DNA from: Flammeovirga yaeyamensis
GTDB taxonomy: Bacteria; Bacteroidota; Bacteroidia; Cytophagales; Flammeovirgaceae
Assembly (NCBI RefSeq): GCF_018736045.1
Contig: NZ_CP076133.1
Location: 1,178,001-1,242,000 of the forward strand
Direction of reading: 5' to 3'
Length of the DNA: 64,000 bases
Positions 44,423 through 53,600 of the stretch are shown piece by piece. Within the stretch, counting starts at the first letter, position 1; every line of letters starts with the position of its first letter. The translations under genes were made by a program, and so were the position numbers. The notes beneath the pieces are model-generated. The model was not told the DNA's origin and made no database searches. It saw nothing but the letters and a program-made list of their open reading frames with translations.

Positions 44423-45379
44423 ATGGATGTAAGACAAAAACATATTAACAATATTCAGAAACGACTTGCTTATCTAAAAAGCAGGGTTGAAATAGCAGGT
44501 TCTTTAAATTTGACTGATATTCATATTTATGCCGAAGACTTTTATCAAACTTTATTTAATCACTTAGGGAATTCATATAAAAATGGAAATGCCGAAAATC
44601 AGAATTGCCCATATATTGATCTGATTGATGAAACTAATAAGCATGCAATGCAGGTAACCTCTAGAGATGATAATAAGAAAATAACTGAAACTATTATTGG
44701 ATTTTTTGAAAATTCAGAACATCCAGAATACAAAGATTATTCGTTAAAAGTATTGTTAATATCCAAACGTGCAAAGGATTATTCTACAGATTTTACTTTT
44801 CATGGTAAGTATAAGTTCAATCATAAAAAAGATGTAATTGATATTGAGCGTTTGATTGCTATAATTAAAGATAATGGCAGAGAAAAAATCATTGAGATAA
44901 GTAAATTTCTTGATAATGAAATTTACTTACCACGTCCAAAGACAGAGTCTAATGAAGTAGAAACTATAATGTCATTACTTGAATATCTCAGTGATGATAA
45001 AAATTATAAAGAATTTGATGGAAATTACAACTGCGACCCTGAACAAAAAATAAACAGCAGATTCAAGGATTATGCTAATGATTTTAATGAAGAGTTTACT
45101 GATCTATTTACAATTTATTGTAATACAATTCCAGAAGTAAAAAAAGCATTTGGATTAGATGGAGTAAGAGCCAAAAAAATTTCTTATTTCTTGAATTATA
45201 TCAGCAATCGTTATTTAAAAGAGGCAAATGGTAATGCTTTTGATGCACTTGATAAATTAACAGATTATTTTGAGGCTAAATTGAGTTCGAATGGAATTCA
45301 TGCTGATATAGGAGCAATAAGATATTATTTAATGGATGAATTAATTGGTTGTAATATTTTTTCAATTAAAGTTGAGTAA
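44423..45379 (+). CDS. SMEK-domain protein of an ABC three-component (ABC-3C) system
   Basis: The 318-residue protein opens with the SMEK domain pattern: KHINNIQKRLAYLKSRVEIA, NLTDIHIYAEDFYQTLFNHL, then CPYIDLIDETNKHAMQVTSR (about residues 1-90) and KDYSLKVLLISKRAKDYST. This nuclease-like fold has been described in ABC-3C conflict systems by comparative genomics. The C-terminal half (from about 175) would be the variable effector or sensor region. It is followed after 2 nt by the middle component, which overlaps the ATPase gene, a typical ABC-3C order. Function in defence is predicted, not shown. Confidence 0.8.
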   Translation: MDVRQKHINNIQKRLAYLKSRVEIAGSLNLTDIHIYAEDFYQTLFNHLGNSYKNGNAENQNCPYIDLIDETNKHAMQVTSRDDNKKITETIIGFFENSEHPEYKDYSLKVLLISKRAKDYSTDFTFHGKYKFNHKKDVIDIERLIAIIKDNGREKIIEISKFLDNEIYLPRPKTESNEVETIMSLLEYLSDDKNYKEFDGNYNCDPEQKINSRFKDYANDFNEEFTDLFTIYCNTIPEVKKAFGLDGVRAKKISYFLNYISNRYLKEANGNAFDALDKLTDYFEAKLSSNGIHADIGAIRYYLMDELIGCNIFSIKVE

Positions 45380-45381
45380 CT

Positions 45382-45612
45382 ATGCTTTTATCAAAAGATG
45401 AAAATATAAAAACCTCTTCAGTGTATGTAGCGTCTATAATTTTGAAGATGTTTCGGAAAACTAGATTAAAGAAACTCACAATTTTTGAAGTTGCTGAAGA
45501 ATTAAAGAAGTATGATATTGTACATTATAGACAAGTTATTTTTGGGTTGTCATTCCTTTATTCAACTGGAGTTGTTGACTTTAAAGAGCCTTATATTTAT
45601 ATAATAAAATGA
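45382..45612 (+). CDS. ABC-3C middle component (small winged-helix protein)
   Basis: The 76-residue protein looks like a compact winged helix: helices SSVYVASIILKMFRK and LTIFEVAEELKK, then YDIVHYRQVIFGLSFLYSTG and a terminal strand pair (VVDFKEPYIYIIK). Small wHTH middle components of this type link the SMEK/effector protein and the ABC ATPase in ABC-3C systems. It sits 2 nt after the SMEK gene, and its stop overlaps the ATPase start by 4 nt (ATGA). Confidence 0.78.
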   Translation: MLLSKDENIKTSSVYVASIILKMFRKTRLKKLTIFEVAEELKKYDIVHYRQVIFGLSFLYSTGVVDFKEPYIYIIK

Positions 45613-47357
45613 TAAGATTTAAAAAATTATATAGTATTCCAAAGTTCTTTGAACCAATTAAGTTTGAGTCAGGATTAAATATTATCCTTGGAGAGAAATC
45701 TGAAGGCAATAATAAAACAAATGGTGTTGGGAAGACCATGGCTATTGAGTTTTTAAATTTTTGTTTACTAAAAAAATCATCAGATAGTAGAGTAACATTA
45801 ATTCCCGATCATATTCTTGATATAGATACTGTAGTTTATTTAGACATCAATATATATACTGATTTCTTAACTATTGCAAGATCTATAAAAAAACCAGATG
45901 TAGTTACTATTTTTAAAAACGGTGTTGAAATAATTTCTAATGAATCTATTGAAATAGCCTCTGAATATTTGGGGAATTTATATTTTAGAGAATTCCCATT
46001 GCATATAACACGTATAAGCTTTCGCAATCTTTTAAATCCCATTATTAGAGACGAGCGTTCTGAATTTAAGGACATCATACAGTGTTTTGATACTGCTAAA
46101 AGAATACCTAGCGATTATAAACCGCATTTATTCTTCTTAAATCTCAATATCGAATTGTATTCTGAAATAAAGAAAGTAATAGATGAGTTAACAAAAAAAA
46201 CTACATTTGTTACTGAAACAAAAAAGTTAATCACTTCAGATTATAATAAAGTTAGTGAAGCTAAGGCGAGACTTAATGAACTTGAAGGTGAAGTTTCGAA
46301 AATAAATACATCTATAGAAAAATTAAAAACCAATGAGTCCTTTGAAAGTATTCAAGATGATTTGGTAAAATTAGAATCAAGACTTTCTAAATTACGGATT
46401 CGCCAGAAAACATTAAAGTTAGAAATTAAGCAAATAAATAGTTTACCAGAACCTGAAAATATTAGTGAAAATGAGATTACAATCCTTTTCAATCAGTTTA
46501 AAGATGGTTTAGGTGATATGGTTGAAAAATCCTTACAAGAAGTCAAGGAATTTAAAACTCGAATTGATTCTTTTAAAAACTCACTTATTAACAATAAGCT
46601 TAAGATGCTTCAATCTGAGTTAATTAGTTTAAATACTAAAATTCAAAGGCTTGATGATGAGTATTCCGAAAAAATATCTCTTTTGGATAATGGAGAATTA
46701 TTAAAGGATTTAAAAACCTCAATCAATATATTTAATAAAAAAAATCAAGAATTAAATAATCTACGTTCAGTTATTGATCGTTACAACAAAGCTGAAAAAG
46801 AAAAAAAGTCATTAAAAAATACAAAGGATAATAAAATCATAGATTTTGACGACCATCTTTCAGATAAGCAGGTTGAAATTAAAGAATTTGAAGAAACTAT
46901 CTTGTATATCCATGAAAATATAATGGGTAATAGGAATGCTCATTTTGGAATTGAAACAATAAATTCTGCCAAAGCAAAAGAATTCTTATCCTTTGACTTT
47001 AGAATAAATGATGATGGCAGTTGGAGTACAAATAGGATGAAAGTGTTTATATATGATTTAGCGCTATTATTAAGTGATAGTACTAAAAAGAATCACCCCA
47101 AGCTGCTAGTTCATGATAATTTATTTAATGTTGATAATGATTCATTAGAAAAAAGCTTGAATTTTCTACACAAGCAATCAGAAAATCATCCTGAAGAATT
47201 TCAGTATATTTTGACTTTAAATAGAGATATGGTTGAAATTATGGAAGAAAGAAATCTTATTGAATTTAACATAAGTGACTATGCTCGTGCAAAATTTACA
47301 AAGAATGATAGATTTTTAAAGGTAAAGTATAGTGAATTAAGCAAAAGGAAGAAATAA
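45609..47357 (+). CDS. ABC-3C ATPase, DUF2326 / SMC-RecN-like
   Basis: The 582-residue protein has an N-terminal ABC half with P-loop TNGVGKT (residues 37-43) inside a longer glycine-rich loop, a long coiled coil from about 180 to 440 (ARLNELEGEVSKINTSIEKL), and a C-terminal half with the DUF2326 pattern: FDFRINDDGSWSTNRMKVFI and Walker B-like HPKLLVHDNLF near residue 497. This SMC-like hairpin architecture suits DNA or RNA sensing. As the terminal gene of the operon it would gate the SMEK effector. Activity is inferred from family context. Confidence 0.83.
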   Translation: MIRFKKLYSIPKFFEPIKFESGLNIILGEKSEGNNKTNGVGKTMAIEFLNFCLLKKSSDSRVTLIPDHILDIDTVVYLDINIYTDFLTIARSIKKPDVVTIFKNGVEIISNESIEIASEYLGNLYFREFPLHITRISFRNLLNPIIRDERSEFKDIIQCFDTAKRIPSDYKPHLFFLNLNIELYSEIKKVIDELTKKTTFVTETKKLITSDYNKVSEAKARLNELEGEVSKINTSIEKLKTNESFESIQDDLVKLESRLSKLRIRQKTLKLEIKQINSLPEPENISENEITILFNQFKDGLGDMVEKSLQEVKEFKTRIDSFKNSLINNKLKMLQSELISLNTKIQRLDDEYSEKISLLDNGELLKDLKTSINIFNKKNQELNNLRSVIDRYNKAEKEKKSLKNTKDNKIIDFDDHLSDKQVEIKEFEETILYIHENIMGNRNAHFGIETINSAKAKEFLSFDFRINDDGSWSTNRMKVFIYDLALLLSDSTKKNHPKLLVHDNLFNVDNDSLEKSLNFLHKQSENHPEEFQYILTLNRDMVEIMEERNLIEFNISDYARAKFTKNDRFLKVKYSELSKRKK

Positions 47358-47456
47358 GTACTAAACCCAACAATAAATAAATTTCACGGCTGTTAAAGAG
47401 TAAATATAAGGCTTGTAGTCCACATTGAAATAGTAACAAATTTAGTAGAAAGTGAA

Positions 47457-48059
47457 ATGCATTTGGCTATGAAACTAATACTAAATGTTAGTGATAATAT
47501 AAAAATGACACACAAAACAATATATCATAAAGACTTCGAAATCCTAGAAAGCGATCATGATTTTACTTATCAAAAAGAACTTACTGACTTTTTAGATTCA
47601 GATAATTCTGAATTCGATCAAAATAAGCTTAATGAAATAGTCTTATGGAAAGTTAACCGTTACGCAAAATTTGAAAGTGAACTTATCAAATTGCTTAACT
47701 CAATCAGTCCTTTTGATACAGAATTAGATGTTCAGAAAACTAACCAAATACTAAAACTATTGCTTAGGACTAAAGGTGTTCAATTGGCAATGGCTTCAGC
47801 TATTTTAAGGTTTAGAAATGATAAAATTTATCAGATAATTGACCAACGAGTTTTCAGAATTATATATGAAGGTGAGGTACTTAAATTAAGTAATAGCGAA
47901 AGTGATAAAAATATTGAAACCCAAATTGATATGTATCTGAGATATTTAAATGATTTAAAAAAGATTAGCCAAGATTTAAATATTCCGTTTGAAAAATCAG
48001 ATAGAATACTTTACAAAGCAGATAAAAGAATAAATAAAAAGATAAAAATAAAATATTGA
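47457..48059 (+). CDS. Helix-hairpin-helix protein, DNA-glycosylase-like
   Basis: The 200-residue protein (the likely true start is 47505, MTHKTIYHKDFE) is all-helical. The region LLLRTKGVQLAMASAILRFR, followed by KIYQIIDQRVFRIIY, matches the HhH plus conserved Asp layout of the OGG/EndoIII-type glycosylase superfamily (G-V-x-x-A-S-A-I-L-R ... I-I-D-x-R-V). No FeS cluster Cys are present. It lies 100 nt after the ABC-3C ATPase on the same strand and may be a fourth component or an independent defence gene. Catalysis is not assured. Confidence 0.6.
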   Translation: MHLAMKLILNVSDNIKMTHKTIYHKDFEILESDHDFTYQKELTDFLDSDNSEFDQNKLNEIVLWKVNRYAKFESELIKLLNSISPFDTELDVQKTNQILKLLLRTKGVQLAMASAILRFRNDKIYQIIDQRVFRIIYEGEVLKLSNSESDKNIETQIDMYLRYLNDLKKISQDLNIPFEKSDRILYKADKRINKKIKIKY

Positions 48060-48088
48060 AATACATGACGCACTTTAAAATCCATAAT

Positions 48089-48888
48089 TCACTTCACCAG
48101 TTTAATTTCGTTGGTTGACCTATATATAAGCATGAAAATACAAGCTCTAAGATTTATAAAATTAGTAATTACTCTCTTCATATATCCTGAGTCCAAAAAT
48201 TCATGAGCCGATTTAACCCCTTTATTCAAAAGATAAAGCATTGAACACTTTCTTTTTCTTGTGAGTTTATATCCTTTTCTATGACGATTTGAATAATTTA
48301 AGTACTTTTCTTTCTGCTTTCTATATTTACTCTTTGGTGTTTTATTTTAAGCTTTTTTCAAAACTTAAATAGGATTTTTTCGAAAATAACAACTTTCATA
48401 CAAGAGTTTTACATCTTTAGAATGTCTATTATCACATTCAATATTAGAAGTATCATTAGTAATAAATTTGAAATTTCAATATCTATTTTCTAATGTTTTA
48501 ATAGGGTAGATAAATTGGAGTTCTTTCAAATCAACTCTAGAGGAAAGGTAAGTGTGAATTCTACTGTTGAAAGTGATATCTTGGATAACTTTGTGGTCTC
48601 CTAAAGGTTTTAATAAACATCTGATAAGCCCAATCTGTATTTAATCTTTTTACTAATTTTTCATCGTTCAAACCAGAATAAGATTCCAAAAATATTAGTG
48701 CTAATTTACCTTTGTTATGTATTCGATAGTATAAGGTTCTCTAATTTATCGCAAGGGATACAATAGTAAACTATCCATTATTCAGTCTTATTGAATATGT
48801 AATATTTATGAGATTGAGTTTCTTCAGGTTTGAATATTTCAAATTGCCTTCTAAAACTAGTTTAGTCTGTGTTAGATTTTTGTGTCAT
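48089..48888 (-). pseudogene. Decayed IS transposase
   Basis: Translation of the minus strand in several frames gives consecutive transposase-like pieces in order: a start MTQKSNTD, SFRRQFEIFKPEETQSHKYY, LIFLESYSGLNDEKLVKRLN with TDWAYQMF, FITNDTSNIECDNRHSKDVK with LLYESCYF, and finally YRKQKEKYLNYSNRHRKGYK with RKCSMLYLLNKG. Stops and frameshifts separate them. The TDATCYES..PTDxKLLWES-type block is known from Bacteroidota IS4-like/IS1182-like transposases, so this is a dead element. No clear terminal inverted repeats were identified. Confidence 0.7.
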
Positions 48889-48910
48889 ACTCAAATCTAA
48901 GCAAGCTAAA

Positions 48911-48944
48911 ACCCCGAAATAGCTATATTAGACATTTTCGGGGT
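48911..48944. terminator. Hairpin near the decayed transposase
   Basis: ACCCCGAAA pairs with TTTCGGGGT across a 16-nt loop, followed by a T-rich stretch. It could be a terminator for the adjoining minus-strand gene (stop at 49020) or an old IS end. Confidence 0.55.
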
Positions 48945-49019
48945 ATTTTATTTGATTTTCAATATATAGAAATCTTGCTATTAGTTAGTTAACTATTCAA
49001 CAATACTCTCTAATTATTG

Positions 49020-50372
49020 TTATACAGGTTCTGCTTTTACGACAGAAGTCTTTTCATAAGAATCACATTGAGGTGCACTTCCATACCATGGAGTTCCACT
49101 AAAGAATACAGCAGTATTAGCATTAAAATTCTTGTCTTTATCTAAATACATACCTTTTTTGCAAAAGAAAAAGAATGTGATATCGGAATTAGACTCTGCA
49201 TATTGTTTAGCTGCTTCTACTGTTGTTCCAGTTATAGTTTTAACATGATTATTCCATGAAGCTCCTCCATATTCAGCAACATTGTCGACTTTTTTCCATG
49301 ATGTTGTGGATGGAGTAATTGCAGCTTTATAAGCAATAGAGGCAGATTTAATACCATTAAAGTATTCTTTATATTTAGGTTTTATCGTATTTTCAAGTTC
49401 ACTACACATTTTTTTACATTGTTCTACAACATGTACAATGTCCAGGATATTAAAAACAACATCAACTACTGACATAACAACAACAACAGCTGCTGCAAAT
49501 TTACCTACCGCGTCCATTGCCTCAAATGCACTTACACCTACTTCTTCAACAGGTATACCGGCTTCTCTAGCTGTAGTTTCAATAGTTTTTGTAGCTACAT
49601 TGAGTCTGTTTTTTAAAATTAGAAGAGACATACCTCTTACTAACTCAGTAGCTACAATTGCACTTGGAGGTGGTGTCCACCCAACCAAAGTATTCATGAA
49701 TTTTTGAACATCGGCTTCTGTTTTTCCACTTAAATTTAATTCATCTAAAGCATCATACACTTTATCTATTCCTTCACTGTTATAAATAATTCTGGCAGAT
49801 TCTGCATAAGTCTTAAATGTAGCTGCATCTAGTTTACCAGCCTTTCTTTGAACGCTAGCCATAAATTGCATTAGATTTGCTCTACATGCTTTTGTATCTA
49901 GACCTTTCGGAGCTTTAGATACAATTAAATTATTATTTTGTTTGTATTGAGCAACGTAATTCTCTACGTTAGGATTAATTTTCTTTGATATATCTGTATC
50001 TGCACTTTGAAGCTTTTCATTAAGCTTTTTTGATTTGTTTGAAATAATTTTCTGATCGATAATGGCTGATGCTTCAAGTGCTGCAAAAGCAGCCATTCCT
50101 AGCCCAAAAGACCAAATAGAAGCAACTGCAGCTGCATCCGCTGCAATTTTTATGGCATCCTCTGCAATTGTTAAATTCCTGACTTCCATTGCCAAACCTT
50201 CAATTTCTGAGAATTCAGAATCAACTGCTGAATCAGAATCAAAATCACCAACTTGAAGAAATAGTTTTTGTTCCTTTATTATTTCATCAATATTGTCATC
50301 ACTTTCAGTGTCCCATGTGGACATATAATTTAAATAAGTTATTAAATCAGTACTAGCCATAATAATAAACAT
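49020..50372 (-). CDS. Helical, toxin-like protein with aromatic/Cys C-terminal module
   Basis: The 450-residue protein (alternative start MASTDL at 50360) has no classical signal peptide. Residues 30-350 are predicted mostly helical, with two long hydrophobic helices (about 75-104, Ala-rich; and 291-316, AAAVVVVMSVVDVVFNIL) separated by amphipathic segments. That layout recalls alpha-helical pore-forming toxins (HBL, Cry6, AhlB types). A separate C-terminal module (359-441) contains SDITFFFFCKKGMYLD and AVFFSGTPWYGSAPQCDSYE, with two Cys. I recognise no defined family. It is isolated, lies beside a dead transposase, and seems laterally acquired. Toxin function is only a hypothesis. Confidence 0.6.
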   Translation of the reverse strand: MFIIMASTDLITYLNYMSTWDTESDDNIDEIIKEQKLFLQVGDFDSDSAVDSEFSEIEGLAMEVRNLTIAEDAIKIAADAAAVASIWSFGLGMAAFAALEASAIIDQKIISNKSKKLNEKLQSADTDISKKINPNVENYVAQYKQNNNLIVSKAPKGLDTKACRANLMQFMASVQRKAGKLDAATFKTYAESARIIYNSEGIDKVYDALDELNLSGKTEADVQKFMNTLVGWTPPPSAIVATELVRGMSLLILKNRLNVATKTIETTAREAGIPVEEVGVSAFEAMDAVGKFAAAVVVVMSVVDVVFNILDIVHVVEQCKKMCSELENTIKPKYKEYFNGIKSASIAYKAAITPSTTSWKKVDNVAEYGGASWNNHVKTITGTTVEAAKQYAESNSDITFFFFCKKGMYLDKDKNFNANTAVFFSGTPWYGSAPQCDSYEKTSVVKAEPV

Positions 50373-50600
50373 TAAAAATTTTCTTACTCTATTTTTAATC
50401 GGCTTTTCAGTTCCGCCTTAGCAATCAAAACCAATCGTAGCTACTCAATCGATAATTTCGTTATTGATTACATTACAAATGTCACAAACATCATAGTGTT
50501 TTATTAGAGTATAAATACTCCATTTTATAAATTCAGTATTTATACTCACCAACTATTATGAAAATCACAAGGAACTATGAGAGGGAGAAATAGGTAAAAA
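50373..50600. other. Intergenic region
   Basis: AT-rich sequence upstream of the toxin-like gene; no promoter match or other feature was recognised. Confidence 0.4.
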
Positions 50601-50636
50601 AAACACTCTGCCAATATCAAAATCAACAGAGTGTTT
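50601..50636 (-). terminator. Intrinsic terminator of the large secreted protein gene
   Basis: A 10-bp stem (AAACACTCTG / CAGAGTGTTT) with a 16-nt loop lies 28 nt beyond the 50664 stop codon; the minus-strand transcript would end in a U-run from the A-tract at 50596-50603. Confidence 0.7.
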
Positions 50637-50663
50637 CATCAAAAAATATGATTGATCTAAAGC

Positions 50664-53600
50664 TTATCTTTTAATAAACTTACCGGCAGCTTCAGTAGTA
50701 TTGCCTTTGGCTTTGTAGATGTATAAACCTTTTCTCAGTTTGGATACATCAATTTTACCTGAGCCTTGGATAGTCTGACTTGATACCAAAGTACCTGTAA
50801 TGGTGTAAACATTAAATAGCATTGGTTCATTGATGCTATTTCCTTTTAGATATAAAATATCTCTTACCGGGTTAGGGTAAACAAGGAAATCTGAAGTCTT
50901 CGTGTCTTCGATACTTAATGGAGGATCTGTGTCATCTCCTAAAACAACTAGGTAGACGAAATCGGAGTAACGATCGTCTTCTGATGTTGCCCAAATTTTT
51001 ACCGCACCTCTTTTATGTGCCGTAACAATTCCGTCTTTAGAGACAGAAGCAATGCTGTTGTTAGCCGATTTATATTTGATTTCTCCTAAAATATCAAATG
51101 TTTCAACTTCCAATTCTAATGACTCCTGCTTTTCTAGAGTGGCAGTACCTGGAGTTAAAATGATTTGTCTTGATGCTTCACCACCTTCAATTTTACCTTT
51201 ATAAAAACCGCTACCCATAACTGCTGCCCAAAGAACAGTAGGATCATTTACATCAAATTCTACTTGATTTATATTGTCAGGCTGACCAACCGTATGATTA
51301 CTTTTGATCCACGTTTCGCCACCATCTTTACTTAAATAGAAGCCAGGGTTGGCCGTAATAACTCCTTGAGATATGACTAAGAGATTACGATCGAATGGGG
51401 AAACATCAAAGAATTCGATAAACTGAGACTCGAACACTTTTGTCCATGATTGTCCATAATCATCAGAATAGTACAATCCGCCACTTTTTACATCTCCTGC
51501 TCTTCGTCCTGCCGTCACGTAAAGTCTTCCTGTATGATCGAAAGTGACGCTGTTGATTCCCTCAATATAATCTGCCACTTTTATTTCTGTCCAGTTATTC
51601 CCTCTGTCGGAGGTGTGGAATAATCCACCATTTTTACGCACTTCTTCATTCCATGGAGCAGCGGCAAAAATAGACTGATAGGTACTATCTCTAGGATCAA
51701 ACGCTAAGTCTTGAATCCACATTTTAGTAGGCATTCCATTGTTACTTGGTGTGAATATTTTCCCCGAATCAGTCGATTTATGGAAACCACCTTCCTTGTC
51801 TTTATCAGGACCGTCGTTTCCGCTTCCTCCACCAGAACCAGCTACTTGAGTTACCCCAAAGTACATATAATTGGGTTGGATCGGATCGATAATGATGTTA
51901 TTTGTCCACATCCATTCTTCGGCTTCAGTGGCTTTACCCCAGTCCTCAAACGTCTCGGCTCCATCGGTTGATTTATAGATTCTATCCAAGTGTTTCTGAC
52001 GCATAGAAGTAGTGTATACCGTGTTCACGTCCCATGGGTGAGTAGAAATTGCAAAGACACTTTCCTGTGTTTGAGGAATGTATTTAACAGCTTGTTTTCC
52101 ATCTACACCATCGTTTGTACTACGCCATAAGTGATGCTCGCCCGAACCTAAATAAAGAATACCTTCTCCCAAGCGTCTGTCTTGGAAAATACACTGTCCA
52201 GGCAAGTTACTATCACCCGTTCCCATAATATTGCCATTGCTTGTGTAGGTTTCGTTTACTTGCTTGAACGTTTCTCCTTTATCTGTACTTACAAAAGTGT
52301 TGTGTGCATAAATCAACATCACGTCACCTCTAGTATTTACAGCACAATAGCGTAACGATCGAAGCGGGTAATTTTGTCCCCATTGTTGATTGGATAGTTG
52401 ATGCCCTTCTTCCATATTATCGTTGTAAGGGTTGTTTCTTTCTATCCAATAGTCTTTATCATTTTCCCAAGCAGGTCCGAAATCACGTGCAATATTGATC
52501 CAAGAAGTACCTCCATCGGTTGTTTTCCATAAACGACCAGGAATAATTGATTTTTGTATTTGAGCATCATAAAAACCAACATACAAACCATTTTCTTCGC
52601 TAGGATCTACATTTAAGGAATTGAAATATTGCAAAGCAGCAGTAGGTAAGGTTGGATACTTACTTCTTGCTTCCGCTGTGGTGATATCAAACCATTTCGC
52701 TATATATTGATAATAGTTGTCCGATACACCGCCAGTAAGACGATTAATATCAAGACCTAAGTTTCCATTTATATTTTGCCAAGTCGCTCCATTATCGTCC
52801 GATTTAAAAATACCACCATCCGATCTTGTTGTTTGTCCGTTGCCATGGTATCTTACCTGATCAGCTACATATAAGACAAAACGACCAGAAGTTTTATCGA
52901 AATAATAATCCATATCCATAACGGTATTATTATCTAATTTACCTTCTCCAATGTTAGTCCATGTTGCTCCAGCATCAGTTGATCTGAATAAACCATATTG
53001 AGAACCAGCAAACACAATATTACTGTTGGTTGGATGAACGATGATACGTGAGAATTGTGCTTTTTCGTCTAATCCTTGTGTTAGTTCCGTCCAGGTATTA
53101 CCCGCGTCTGTCGTTTTCCAAATCTTCCCTTGGTATTTGATATTGTCATATATATTCTCGTTTCCTCTTGGATTGGCAGCCGTCGGGTTATTCACCGTAC
53201 TCCATAGTTGTTGCTGACCTCTACAGAAATTTCCAGCGCCAACATACCAAGTGAAATCGTTACTTGGATCCATAGCTACCGCTGATACTTTTCTGTACCA
53301 AGATCGACCGTCTCTACCGCCATCAAACTCGAAAGAATACCAAGGACATTTTTTAATTTCTGTCCAACTGCGAGCGGTATCTTGACTAAAATAAAGTCGA
53401 GAAGACTCAATAGCTACAGCATATTTTTCAGTTTTGGTAGAGTATTGTAAATCGTATAAACGGAAGAAATTCCCTTCCCCATCTACATCTTTAATGGTCT
53501 TCCAGCTCTTACCATTATCTTCAGTTTGATAGGTATTTCCCATATCCGGCGACTCCACACAAAAATCAGGAAGAAGAGGGTGATATCTCAAGAAATTAGA

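Noticed and set aside
44323-47371. GTTGGGT at 44326 and ACCCAAC at 47365 flank the ABC-3C genes like integron attC core sites.
   Set aside because: Only 7 bp match, no paired second core sites or folded attC structure could be assembled, and no integrase is present.
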